Below, in pieces: positions 34,882-42,877 of a stretch of DNA of 42,877 nt. How positions within the stretch are numbered: position 1 is the first letter of the stretch; each line of letters begins with the position of its first letter. This DNA comes from Bacteroidales bacterium. GTDB lineage: Bacteria; Bacteroidota; Bacteroidia; Bacteroidales; UBA6680. The notes beneath the pieces were generated by a model. The model worked only from the letters and a program-made list of their open reading frames with translations. It searched no databases and had not been told where the DNA came from. The stretch is taken from assembly GCA_025210735.1 (NCBI GenBank), contig JAOARD010000037.1, positions 1 to 42,877 of the forward strand. Direction: 5' to 3'. The position numbers and the translations under genes were made by a program.

Positions 34882-34905
34882 TGTAACAGGGGTGTTACAA
34901 TGTAA
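34882..34905. promoter_or_regulatory. Dyad TGTAACA-GGGG-TGTTACA, candidate operator
   Basis: A perfect 7-bp inverted repeat with a 4-nt spacer, followed by an overlapping TGTTACA-A-TGTAA half-site. It lies about 80-100 bp upstream of the VTT/DedA-like gene. The flanking bases resemble those around the dyad at 2207-2223 (both read GGTGTTACAAT then TGTAA and TGTTTGT), which suggests a common regulator. Confidence 0.4.
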
Positions 34906-34982
34906 TGTTTGTCTGTTTTTCAGTCTTTACATAAAAAATAAACAGAGTACACATGTAAACATATATGAAAAAGGAATAAAGT

Positions 34983-35603
34983 ATGAGAAACAATTTTGCA
35001 GTTAGTAATCTGAACACCCGTATAAAGGTTATACACAAGTATAACAAATATACAGGGTTCTACACATTTATCTGGGGAAGTCTTAAAAAGTCTTTTTTAC
35101 CAATTGTGGGCTTTGTGCTTGCCGTGGTTTTGTTTGACATTTTTGTTCTTGATATTAGCGATCTTTTTGTAAGAATGACCGAAACATATCCTACAGTGGG
35201 AGTGTTGGGAGTATTCTTTGCATCAGAATCGCTGTTAGGACTTATTCCACCAGAGATTTTTATTGGTTGGTCTGAGAAGACGGAATCGCCAATAATTATG
35301 TTATCAATCCTTGCAACACTGTCGTATTTAGGAGGAGTGATTTCATACGGAATAGGAAAGCTTATATCACGTACTCCTGCTCTAAAACGATCAATTGAGA
35401 CAAAGATGCATAAGCATATTGTTAATGTTCGTAAATGGGGAGGACTACTTATTATTGTTGGAGCGTTGCTGCCAATACCATTTTCAATGGTGAGTATTGC
35501 TTCGGGTATTATTGATTACAAATTCAAAACATACCTGATGTTCGGATCGTTACGTTTTGTACGTTTCTATCTGTACGCTATTGCTATATTCAGCATGGTT
35601 TAA
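34983..35603 (+). CDS. VTT/DedA-like (SNARE-associated) membrane protein
   Basis: 206 residues. Hydrophobic segments near 38-56, 72-88, 102-125, 150-172 and 184-203, with FFASESLLGLIPPEIFIGW and GALLPIPFSMVSIASGIIDY in the re-entrant regions typical of VTT-domain proteins. These serve in lipid scrambling or undecaprenyl phosphate recycling in other bacteria. No charged catalytic pair can be pointed to from the sequence alone. It stands alone, with a candidate operator upstream and a strong hairpin downstream. Confidence 0.75.
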   Translation: MRNNFAVSNLNTRIKVIHKYNKYTGFYTFIWGSLKKSFLPIVGFVLAVVLFDIFVLDISDLFVRMTETYPTVGVLGVFFASESLLGLIPPEIFIGWSEKTESPIIMLSILATLSYLGGVISYGIGKLISRTPALKRSIETKMHKHIVNVRKWGGLLIIVGALLPIPFSMVSIASGIIDYKFKTYLMFGSLRFVRFYLYAIAIFSMV

Positions 35604-35613
35604 TTGTACATTC

Positions 35614-35654
35614 AATGTTCTGTCATATTATTATATATAATATGGCAGAGCATT
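35614..35654 (+). terminator. Long hairpin after the VTT/DedA-like gene
   Basis: An 18-bp stem (35614-35631 with 35637-35654, two G-T wobbles) and a 5-nt loop, 11 bp past the stop codon. It is followed by CTATTATTATTAG, only moderately T-rich. Position favours a terminator. Confidence 0.6.
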
Positions 35655-35788
35655 CTATTATTATTAGCAAATTTTATTTTATGTAAATCCGTACTGTAGG
35701 AGTGCCTGTACCTTGCAGATAAGATAAATTATGTGTCTAAATATGGCCATTCGTCAGATCTGATTATTATATTTTAGTTGTAATTTTT

Positions 35789-35796
35789 TACATTTG
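35789..35796 (+). promoter_or_regulatory. Bacteroidota -7 box before the cytosine methyltransferase
   Basis: TACATTTG matches TAnnTTTG exactly, 23 bp before the ATG at 35820. No TTTG is found at the usual distance upstream. It suggests that the methyltransferase has its own promoter. Confidence 0.4.
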
Positions 35797-35819
35797 CAGA
35801 TTAAAATAGAGGAAAACCT

Positions 35820-36893
35820 ATGCATGATAAGCTCAAAGCAATTGATTTTTTTTGTGGTACAGGAGGAATGACTTGTGGTTTTATAGAAGCTGGTATTGAG
35901 GTATTAGCTGGTATAGATTACCAAAAGGGATTTAAAGATACTTATGAAAAAAATAATTCTGGAGCAAAGTATCTTTGCAAAGATCTGTTTCAATATACTC
36001 CAGAGGAACTTGAAGATACTCTGGGTATAGGGAAAAATGATAAAAATCTTGTATTTATAGCATGTAGTCCTTGCCAGTATTGGACAAATATGAATACTGA
36101 TAAGAGCGGTAAGTCATCTGTTTCTAAAGACTTACTGAATGAATTTAATCGTTTTGTACGTTATTTTAATCCGGGATATATTGTTTTAGAGAATGTTCCT
36201 GGCTTTTTAAAGAATAAAACAGAAAGTCCGCTTGGAATATTTAAAGCTGATTTGTTAAAGAATAATTATCTGTATGACGAAGATGTATTAAATGCCAAAT
36301 ACTTTGGGGTTCCCCAGAATCGTAGAAGATATATCCTTATAGCAGCAAAAAACAAAAAATTAAGCTTGCCTAAACCAAATAAAGAGGAGTTGGTACTTGT
36401 TGAAGATGTTATTGGTGATGAGAAAAGATTCCCACCAATAAGTGCGGGGGATAAAAAATATTGGAGAACAACCCAACATTATGCTGCACCTATGTCTGAG
36501 TTAAACATGAAAAGAATTAAAAACACTTCTCACAACGGAGGCAACAGGTTGGAGTGGAAAGATAATTCTGACCTGCAATTATCATGTTATATAGGAAAAG
36601 ATAACCAGTATACCGACTATTATGGTCGTATGTTTTGGAAAAAGCATTCTCCTACAATAACAACAAAATTTATAAGAACCTCTAACGGTAGATATGGGCA
36701 TCCTGTACAAAACAGAGCATTGTCTCTTAGAGAGGGTGCTGCACTTCAGACATTTCCAGATAATTATAAATTCTATTCTGATAGCATTGGAGAAATTGCA
36801 ATGATGATCGGAAACGCTGTACCTCCGCAGTTTGCAAAGGTGATAGGTGAATCTTTGATAGATAGTGATAATACAGAGGTAGTTAAATTCTAA
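35820..36893 (+). CDS. C5 DNA cytosine methyltransferase (Dcm-type)
   Basis: 357 residues. Motif I is FFCGTGG (10-16), the catalytic Cys85 lies in ACSPCQYW (usually P-P-C-Q; the first Pro is Ser here), ENV is at 124-126, QNRRRYIL is motif VIII, and the C-terminal IGNAVPP is motif X. All catalytic parts are present, so it should methylate cytosine in a specific site, with the recognition region about 230-300. The two genes downstream (GHL ATPase/kinase and receiver-like protein) make a restriction or defence role more likely than housekeeping methylation. Recognition site cannot be read from the sequence. No cognate restriction enzyme of a known type is nearby. Confidence 0.9.
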   Translation: MHDKLKAIDFFCGTGGMTCGFIEAGIEVLAGIDYQKGFKDTYEKNNSGAKYLCKDLFQYTPEELEDTLGIGKNDKNLVFIACSPCQYWTNMNTDKSGKSSVSKDLLNEFNRFVRYFNPGYIVLENVPGFLKNKTESPLGIFKADLLKNNYLYDEDVLNAKYFGVPQNRRRYILIAAKNKKLSLPKPNKEELVLVEDVIGDEKRFPPISAGDKKYWRTTQHYAAPMSELNMKRIKNTSHNGGNRLEWKDNSDLQLSCYIGKDNQYTDYYGRMFWKKHSPTITTKFIRTSNGRYGHPVQNRALSLREGAALQTFPDNYKFYSDSIGEIAMMIGNAVPPQFAKVIGESLIDSDNTEVVKF

Positions 36894-37026
36894 AGCACTG
36901 TATAGAATCTTTTTTTTAATGTTATAATATAATAACCTTATTAAATATTGTTATATTTACCTCAAAGAGTGAGATATAAGCTTTTGTTAGCTTTATTGAT
37001 CTTATAATCAGTAAATATATACAATA

Positions 37027-40000
37027 ATGGCTGGATTTAAAGCAAGAGCAAGAGCTTTAGATATGCTCGGGAGACAGCAAATAGCAGGTGTTCCTACCGC
37101 GATAAGTGAACTCTTTAAAAATGCTCATGATGCATATGCTGATCATGTAATTGTTGATTACTATAGAAGCGACAGACTTTTTGTTATGCGAGATGATGGT
37201 GTTGGTATGACATGTCAGGAGTTTGAGGAGAGATGGTTAACACTTGGAACAGAGAGTAAGTTAAATCACAGAAAATCCCAATTACCACCCATAATAAAGA
37301 ATAAAAAGCTTCGCCCTGTTATGGGTGAGAAAGGAATAGGAAGGTTAGCTATAGCATCTATAGGCGATCATGTACTTGTTCTTACACGTGCTATTAGAGA
37401 AGATGAAAATGGAGAAGTAATTGATGAGCTAGTAGTTTCATTTGTTTATTGGAGACTATTTGAAATTCCAGGTCTTGACTTAGATCAGGTGGTGGTACCC
37501 CTAAAAGCATTTGAAGGAGGTTATGTTCCTAATGAAGATGATGTAAATGAATTATTGTTACCTCTTAAAGAAAATATAAACCAATTACTCAATGATGATT
37601 ATATTACTAAGAAGGAATATATAGAATTAAATAGTAGACTTGTAGATTTTAAAGTTGATCCGTCACAAATACAAGGATATTTTGGTGATACATATGATGT
37701 AGATAATATATCATTTGTTGAGCCATTATTAAATAATGAAAAATCAGGAACATGGTTTATTATAAATCCTGCTGATAGCTTATTAGAGGTTAGTATTGAT
37801 GATAATTCTGAAGATCGTTCGTCTCCTTTACTAAAAGCTTTATTAGGATTTGCTAATACGATGATTCCTGATACTGATAGTCCTGAGATTAAGGTGAGTT
37901 TTAGAGATCATAAAACGGAAGATTATTTTGAGGATCATATAGCCGAAAACAATTTTTGGACGCCTGTAGAATTTAAATCTGCAGATCATCAGATATATGG
38001 AGAAATAGATGAGTTTGGTCAATTTCAGGGAGATATAAATGTTTACGGTAAAGAATTTAAAAATCATTCCATTATATGGAATGGTAATAAAGGACATAGA
38101 ACCTCTTGTGGTCCTTTTTCTCTAAAGTTTGCATATATTCAAGGGGAAAAGCATGCTACCTCTTTACCACTAGATGAATGGGCTCTCATAAGTGAAAAAC
38201 TAAAGAAAAATTCTGGTCTTTATTTATATAAAGACGGTATTAGAATATTACCTTATGGAGATAATAGTTATGATTTTCTAGACATAGAGCTTAGGCGTAA
38301 TAAAGGTGCTGGTTATTATTTTTTCTCTTACAGAAGAATGTTTGGGACTATTGAAATTAGTAAAGATAGAAACATAGAGCTAATTGAAAAAGCTGGCAGA
38401 GAGGGACTAAGAGAGAATAAAGCGTATAAAGAGTTTAGAGATATACTAAAACATGTATTTGTTCAATTAGCCAATGATTTCTTTCGTGATGGTAAAAGAG
38501 GAGGTGGTCTAAATGCCGAATATTGGGAGCAAAAGAAAGGAGAATTTGAGAAACTTTATAAAGCAAGAGAAGAGTTTGAAAAAAGAGCAAGAAATAAAAA
38601 GGTAAAGTTCCAGAAAGATTTGGATATATGGTTTACTCTAGTTCAGAGTGGTGATATTGAGCAACGATATAAGGAGTTAACAAAAGTAGTTAAAGGGAAG
38701 CTTGATTATTGTTTATCGATAGGTGATAAAGATTATTCATCAGAACTCTTCTTATCCACAGAAACGGAAACTCATGAAGTACTTAATAAAATAAGGGATT
38801 CGTATAAAATTATTCGTCCTAAAGGGGTTGCTTTATCAAAAAATATTAGTGAAGACTATGAATTGTATTTAGAAAGGCTTCAAGAGCTTGACAAAGAGGT
38901 GTTTTCAGTCTATGAACAACAGATATATGATTTAATAGAATCATATCATAAAAAGCTTAATGCAGAGATTAACAGGCGTAAGCGTTTAGAAAGAGCTATA
39001 AATACTACTATTAATAGATATAAAAAAGAGACCAAAGTAAAAGCAACAGAAACTACTAATGTTGTAAGTAAGCTTAATCAGGATGTTGTTGATCTAGCAA
39101 AGGATCTAAGGAGAGATTATGAACTAAAGATTAAGAAGGTTCAGGCACAGTTGGCAAGAATAGAACCAAATAAAATTGACGACTTTAACTTAGTTGAGGA
39201 ACGATCTCGTTTGGAAACTGATTTGATTGAAGAAGCTAATAAAATTAGAGCAACACTTGAAAATATTCGTTATCAGCTTGATGGTGTTGTTATTTCAAAG
39301 GATTTTAATAAAGATTTCACAAAAGATGATGTTTCCGTTGCTCTTGCTGAAGAGCTAGATATACTAAAAGAAAAGGTTGACGCAGACATAGAACTCAGTC
39401 AACTTGGTTTAGCTGTTAGTGCAATTCAACATGAATTTCAACATACAACAGGTGTATTAAGGAAACAAGTGAGAAGACTAAAAGCATGGGCAGATGTTAA
39501 TGATGGACTGGATACTATATATAGCACTATTAGAACAAACTTTGAGCATCTGGAAAACTATTTAACTCTTTTCATGCCACTTAGTCGACGCCTATATAGA
39601 AAAAAAGTTGAGATTGTGGGAGCTGATATATATGAATTTGTAAGAGAAGTGTTTTGGGCACGAATAGCTAAAGATCGCCATAATATATCAATTGAATCTA
39701 CTAAGGCTTTTAATACAAATATATTAATGGGATACCCATCAACATTTTACCCTGTATTTGTTAACCTGATTGATAACGCTATTTTTTGGTTGAAAGATCA
39801 AAATTATGAACGTGTTATAAAATTAGATGTAAGAGATAATGCTATGTATATATCCAATAATGGTCCAGAAATAGATATAAGAGATCATGATAGGATATTT
39901 GAACTTGGTTTCTCTAAGAAACCATCAGGACGAGGAATGGGTTTGTACATTAGTAAGGAGGTTCTTAATAAAATGGATTATGATATTTGTTTGGTTAAGC

Positions 40001-40053
40001 CTGAGTTAGAAAAAGGTGTAACGTTTAGAATTTTTCCGATAGAACAAAAATAG
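37027..40053 (+). CDS. GHL ATPase fused to a histidine-kinase-like C-terminus
   Basis: 1008 residues. The N-terminal GHL (Hsp90/MutL/MORC-like) ATPase has ELFKNAHDAYA (28-38, with Asn32), RDDGVGMT (55-62) and GEKGIGRLA (100-108). A middle region (about 230-500) resembles the second domain of such ATPases, with IWNGNKGHRTSCGPF and NRNIEL-like parts. Long charged coiled coils fill about 505-780. The C-terminus has a kinase layout: AIQHEFQHTTG with His802, an N-box VNLIDNAIFWL (Asn917), a G1-like SNNGPEI (943-949) and a G2 GRGMGLYI (969-975). The first Asp of the usual DxGPG motif is Asn here. Start at 37027 follows ACAATA. The partner gene starts 2 bp after its stop. Likely a sensor in a defence system; membrane segments are absent. 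Confidence 0.82.
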   Translation: MAGFKARARALDMLGRQQIAGVPTAISELFKNAHDAYADHVIVDYYRSDRLFVMRDDGVGMTCQEFEERWLTLGTESKLNHRKSQLPPIIKNKKLRPVMGEKGIGRLAIASIGDHVLVLTRAIREDENGEVIDELVVSFVYWRLFEIPGLDLDQVVVPLKAFEGGYVPNEDDVNELLLPLKENINQLLNDDYITKKEYIELNSRLVDFKVDPSQIQGYFGDTYDVDNISFVEPLLNNEKSGTWFIINPADSLLEVSIDDNSEDRSSPLLKALLGFANTMIPDTDSPEIKVSFRDHKTEDYFEDHIAENNFWTPVEFKSADHQIYGEIDEFGQFQGDINVYGKEFKNHSIIWNGNKGHRTSCGPFSLKFAYIQGEKHATSLPLDEWALISEKLKKNSGLYLYKDGIRILPYGDNSYDFLDIELRRNKGAGYYFFSYRRMFGTIEISKDRNIELIEKAGREGLRENKAYKEFRDILKHVFVQLANDFFRDGKRGGGLNAEYWEQKKGEFEKLYKAREEFEKRARNKKVKFQKDLDIWFTLVQSGDIEQRYKELTKVVKGKLDYCLSIGDKDYSSELFLSTETETHEVLNKIRDSYKIIRPKGVALSKNISEDYELYLERLQELDKEVFSVYEQQIYDLIESYHKKLNAEINRRKRLERAINTTINRYKKETKVKATETTNVVSKLNQDVVDLAKDLRRDYELKIKKVQAQLARIEPNKIDDFNLVEERSRLETDLIEEANKIRATLENIRYQLDGVVISKDFNKDFTKDDVSVALAEELDILKEKVDADIELSQLGLAVSAIQHEFQHTTGVLRKQVRRLKAWADVNDGLDTIYSTIRTNFEHLENYLTLFMPLSRRLYRKKVEIVGADIYEFVREVFWARIAKDRHNISIESTKAFNTNILMGYPSTFYPVFVNLIDNAIFWLKDQNYERVIKLDVRDNAMYISNNGPEIDIRDHDRIFELGFSKKPSGRGMGLYISKEVLNKMDYDICLVKPELEKGVTFRIFPIEQK

Positions 40054-40055
40054 AT

Positions 40056-41672
40056 ATGAATTTTATAGAAAGATCCAGAGATATAGTAAAAGACTACTTA
40101 GGCTCTGTAGCATTTATTGATGATAGAATTTTTAATAATCAATCGTTAGATATACCTTCTGGTCATGTAAAAAAACCGGAACGATTAGCTATTAAAGACC
40201 CAAATACTAATGGAACAGATGGATCAGTTGATGACAGGAGTGAAGAGTCAAATATTGATGCAAAAGAATTAACAACAGCCTTTGCTATTAATGGAATGCA
40301 CTGTGCTCTTTGTCAGTATAATGATGACTCGCTGATTGGCGATTTTAAGAAACTGTTAGCTAAATCTGATGTGTCAATAGTTGACTGGCAATTAAAAAAA
40401 GGTGATAGTGAGATAGCTAAAGACATAATTAAAACACTCTTAGAAAAAGATAAAAAAGCATCGCCTTCGTTACGTATGATTGTTATTTATACGAGTTATA
40501 ATCATATACAAGACATAATTCCTGATCATATTTCCAAAATAGTAGATACATTATACCCAGAGTTAAATCCTGTTGTAAAGGAGTATTCATTAATTGTTGG
40601 GCATACTAAAATAGTTGTATTAGATAAAAAAGATGTGGGAGAAAGTGAACTTCCGGGAGCCATAGTAAAGGAATTTACAGATTTAACAGCAGGTATAATA
40701 TCTAATGCAACCTTAAAAAGTATTTCTTTACTAAAAAGAAAATGTCATAATTTGTTAGGTATTTTAAATAAAGATATTGATCCTGGTTTGTTGGCTCATA
40801 AATCACTATTACCAAATCCAGATGACTTTAGTACTTATGTGCAGGAATTAATCAAAAGTGAAGTTGGAAGTTTGATTGAATCTGATGAAGTAAGTAAAAC
40901 TCTCACAGATGAAATGCTCGAAAAGTGGATTGAGGCAAACTTTAATACTAATGAGGCAACTATATCTATTCGTGAAACCAAGTATAAATTGGAGAATAGA
41001 ATTGCTTATTCAATATTGGAAAAAGGAATTGAAGAGGACAATGTTTTAAAAGCCATTTTGGATACTCAAAGTAAAAACAAAGCACTATCTAAAAGAGAAC
41101 GAAAAAATATAGGAAAAGAGATGAGTAAAGTTATTCATAATGAAATGACTTCAGTATTTAATCCAAATGGTCAAAAAGCGGAGGATATCGATTATACTAT
41201 TTCTCACATTAATTCTTTTAAACACAATATTGCGCTGGGTTTAAGACCAAAACTTGGATTTGGAACTGTAATCAAAGATAGTTCTAGCAACTATTGGTTA
41301 TGCATGCAGCCAAAATGTGACTGTGTAAGGCTTAGAGGAGATTCAAACTTCTTTTTTCTTCAACTACGAATCGCAAAAAATTCAGGAAGTTTCGATCTCG
41401 TTATGAAAGATGGTGAAGAGTTCATTAAATTAATCGTATCATATAAGGTCGTTAAATCAAAGCAACTGAACTTTCCTGTATCACCAAATATGGATATTGT
41501 GTTAGTCTCAGAAAATAATGATGGAGAATATATATTAACCGATACTAACCAAAATAATTTTAAATGGTGTGGTGAGTTAAAAACGGAATATGCACAAAGA
41601 ATATCAAATAATTTTTCAGCACAATTATCTCGTGTAGGAATGGAAGAATACGAATGGTTAAGAAGATCATAA
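40056..41672 (+). CDS. Receiver-like protein with an unknown effector C-terminus
   Basis: 538 residues. The first 190 or so read like a diverged response-regulator receiver: VAFIDD (Asp22, Asp23), a strand ending VSIVDWQL with Asp110 as possible phosphoacceptor, and IVIYTS (Thr146), with an atypical insertion (about 30-75) rich in charged residues. Cys83 and Cys86 form a CxxC (HCALCQY). The remaining 350 residues are mostly helical (about 220-380) and then beta-rich, with the block RPKLGFGTVIKD...YWLCMQPKCDCVRL (three Cys) that looks conserved but that I cannot assign. No nuclease, protease or transmembrane motif is evident. It follows the GHL/kinase gene by 2 bp, so the pair acts as a two-component-like unit; Response_reg_2-type families occur in similar settings. 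Confidence 0.7.
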   Translation: MNFIERSRDIVKDYLGSVAFIDDRIFNNQSLDIPSGHVKKPERLAIKDPNTNGTDGSVDDRSEESNIDAKELTTAFAINGMHCALCQYNDDSLIGDFKKLLAKSDVSIVDWQLKKGDSEIAKDIIKTLLEKDKKASPSLRMIVIYTSYNHIQDIIPDHISKIVDTLYPELNPVVKEYSLIVGHTKIVVLDKKDVGESELPGAIVKEFTDLTAGIISNATLKSISLLKRKCHNLLGILNKDIDPGLLAHKSLLPNPDDFSTYVQELIKSEVGSLIESDEVSKTLTDEMLEKWIEANFNTNEATISIRETKYKLENRIAYSILEKGIEEDNVLKAILDTQSKNKALSKRERKNIGKEMSKVIHNEMTSVFNPNGQKAEDIDYTISHINSFKHNIALGLRPKLGFGTVIKDSSSNYWLCMQPKCDCVRLRGDSNFFFLQLRIAKNSGSFDLVMKDGEEFIKLIVSYKVVKSKQLNFPVSPNMDIVLVSENNDGEYILTDTNQNNFKWCGELKTEYAQRISNNFSAQLSRVGMEEYEWLRRS

Positions 41673-41731
41673 GGAAATCTGGTTAATTATTTATGGAACA
41701 CAGACAACGATTCAATTTATGAAATATGAAT

Positions 41732-41769
41732 AAAGAATAGCACCTGATCAAATTTAGATGCTATTCTTT
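41732..41769. terminator. 11-bp hairpin between the defence-like genes and the HU-like gene
   Basis: AAAGAATAGCA (41732-41742) pairs perfectly with TGCTATTCTTT (41759-41769), loop 16 nt. It lies between convergent genes, 60 bp past the receiver-like gene, so a bidirectional terminator is likely; the T-run is short on both strands. Confidence 0.5.
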
Positions 41770-41804
41770 AGAGTTTTATACAGTAAATTTGCTTTTTTAT
41801 GAAA

Positions 41805-41936
41805 GCACGCGTGGTTTTACCCAAAAGCAGGCGTGATTTTAGTCAAAACCTAACGTGGTTTCAGTCAAAAGCAGGCGTGGTTTATATCAAAACCACACTT
41901 GGTTTCAATATAAAGCAGGTGTGGTTTCCGTTTTTA
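41805..41936. repeat. Six-unit 22-bp tandem repeat at the 3' end of the HU-like gene
   Basis: Six head-to-tail copies of 22 bp with no spacers (starting at 41805, 41827, 41849, 41871, 41893 and 41915). The core is GCGTGGTTT and most units end TCAAAA. Units 2, 4 and 6 begin GCAGG, and units 3 and 5 begin CCTA or CCAC, so a 44-bp higher-order period is visible. The last unit overlaps the HU stop codon (41934-41936), so most of the array would be in the 3' untranslated part of the HU message. Confidence 0.8.
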
Positions 41937-42320
41937 ACCAACTTTACTGAATCCTGCCTCTTTCATACTGTTTATAATTCGTTTGCCAGGGCGATAGTTT
42001 ACCCCAATACTCTTTATAGATTTTGAAGTAACTTTTTTTGCAGACTCTTCGCCATTGCTGCTTATTTTAGGGTAGAGACTTCCGAGCTTATCAAGACGGA
42101 TGATTTTTCCATCAGAAAGCTCTTTCTGAATTGTATTTTCCAGAGCTCTTATTACACTTAAAATATCAGCCTCTGAGAGTGCACTGAATTTCTCAATAGA
42201 TTTAGCCATCTCATCAACAGTAACTTCTCTTCCGTTAACAATCTGTGCATAATACTTCTTTTCGCCACCACCTGTTACACCTGGTTGGCCCTTCTGAACA
42301 ACCTTATAACCTAAAGCCAT
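41934..42320 (-). CDS. HU-like DNA-binding protein (Bacteroidota type)
   Basis: 128 residues. After an N-terminal strand (ALGYKVVQKGQPGV) come helices EMAKSIEKFSALSEADILSVIRALENTIQKEL, the DGKIIRLDKLGSLYPKI turn and a NYRPGKRIINSMKEAG arm region, fitting the HU-HIG/DNABII proteins of Bacteroidota, which bind DNA non-specifically and bend it. It is longer than classical HU (about 90 residues), as usual for this group. It stands alone, convergent to the defence-like genes, with a tandem repeat directly after its stop codon. Confidence 0.88.
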   Translation of the reverse strand: MALGYKVVQKGQPGVTGGGEKKYYAQIVNGREVTVDEMAKSIEKFSALSEADILSVIRALENTIQKELSDGKIIRLDKLGSLYPKISSNGEESAKKVTSKSIKSIGVNYRPGKRIINSMKEAGFSKVG

Positions 42321-42531
42321 AGTTTATTTTTTTATGTGTAAACCTTATCCACTAAATTATTAAGGGCATTGTTCACACTGATTAAATACTCTGACAACCT
42401 CCTACTAAAATTCTGTGTTTTTATTTGTGATGAACAACAGCTTTGACATTAGTTGTGGGGTGTCATTTACTTATTATAAAATAAGTTACAACTAATTTTT
42501 AGTAAAAACAAAATAGCAAAACGTTAACAGT

Positions 42532-42877
42532 ATGCAGTTTGCCGAAATTGTCGTTCCATTGGCACGACATTTAAGTTGGTCGCATTTTCTGGTTCTTATT
42601 CCCGTAAAAAATAAAGATGCTAGAACGTTTTATGCTCAAAAAGCTGCTTATGAAAAGTGGAGTAAACGACAACTTCGTAAAAGTATTGAACAAAAGGTTT
42701 TTGAACGAAAAGAAAAAGCAAACACAAAAAATAATGGTAACTATTCAGTCAAGACTAATATTTCGAATAATCATTCACTATTAACAAATTTAACTAAAAA
42801 AGGAGTTCATTTGTTAGTAATAATTTCGTTTTCAATAATGCTAAAAGTTCTGATATACCGATCTTTGTATCATGGGA
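42532..42877 (+). pseudogene. DUF1016 (YhcG-like) fragment, runs off the window
   Basis: An ATG at 42532 opens a frame still open at 42877. Residues about 9-55 read ARHLSWSHFLVLIPVKNKDARTFYAQ... and ERKEK, which is the second half of the DUF1016 N-terminal domain of YhcG-type PD-(D/E)XK proteins. The first 80-100 residues of the domain are missing because a TAG lies at 42514-42516 in the same frame, and the sequence after 'ERKEKANTK' no longer resembles the family. It looks like a decayed or rearranged remnant; a real short protein is less likely. Downstream sequence would settle this. Confidence 0.6.

Noticed and set aside
41805..41936. CRISPR array
   Set aside because: Units are contiguous 22-mers without spacers, differ from each other, and no cas gene is nearby.

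Overview
The window is AT-rich DNA from a member of the Bacteroidota, most likely class Bacteroidia. The evidence is a type IX secretion (T9SS) type B substrate next to a PorP/SprF-family gene, a DUF6427 and a DUF2723 membrane protein, an HU-like protein of the Bacteroidota type, a lipoprotein with an acidic export signal (C-S-K-D-D-D), and promoter-like elements of the TAnnTTTG kind.

Layout. (1) 1-5258: a truncated BspA-like leucine-rich-repeat surface protein, a surface lipoprotein with two Fn3-like modules and a lectin-like domain, purQ, a membrane-anchored endonuclease/exonuclease/phosphatase-fold enzyme and a small outer-membrane barrel protein. (2) 5544-16728: ten co-directional genes bracketed by two strong intrinsic terminators (5287-5320 and 16762-16790): CheR, a second degenerate CheR, a receiver-less CheB, a membrane GAF protein, a membrane GAF-PAS-PAS-SpoIIE phosphatase, a SiaB-type kinase, a SiaC-type phosphoprotein, an ABCG-like transporter with extra N-terminal domains, a lipoprotein and a small secreted protein. 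No MCP, CheA, CheW, CheY or GGDEF protein is present. I read this as a signalling system that joins CheR/CheB methyl marking to a SiaABC-type phosphorylation switch. (3) 16894-24154, minus strand: DUF6427, purD, PorP/SprF and a 1313-residue SprB-repeat protein with a T9SS type B sorting domain. (4) 24187-31057: a cell-surface glycan island with four sulfotransferases, three glycosyltransferases and a polysaccharide deacetylase. One glycosyltransferase is open upstream of its apparent start but has no ATG, GTG or TTG there. (5) 31112-35603: a DUF2723 (TMEM260-like) membrane protein, a small secreted cysteine-containing protein and a VTT/DedA-like membrane protein. (6) 35820-41672: a probable defence island made of a 5-methylcytosine methyltransferase, a 1008-residue protein joining a GHL ATPase to a histidine-kinase-like C-terminus, and a partner with a receiver-like N-terminus and unknown C-terminus. 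No recognisable nuclease is present. (7) 41732-42877: a hairpin, a six-unit 22-bp tandem repeat, an HU-like gene and a DUF1016 (YhcG-like) fragment running off the end.

The two regions most worth attention are the CheR/CheB-SiaABC-ABC operon, with a candidate methylation helix inside the phosphatase, and the methyltransferase/GHL-kinase/receiver island. No rRNA, tRNA, CRISPR array or complete insertion sequence was seen. Everything here comes from reading the sequence; no database search or structure prediction was run.
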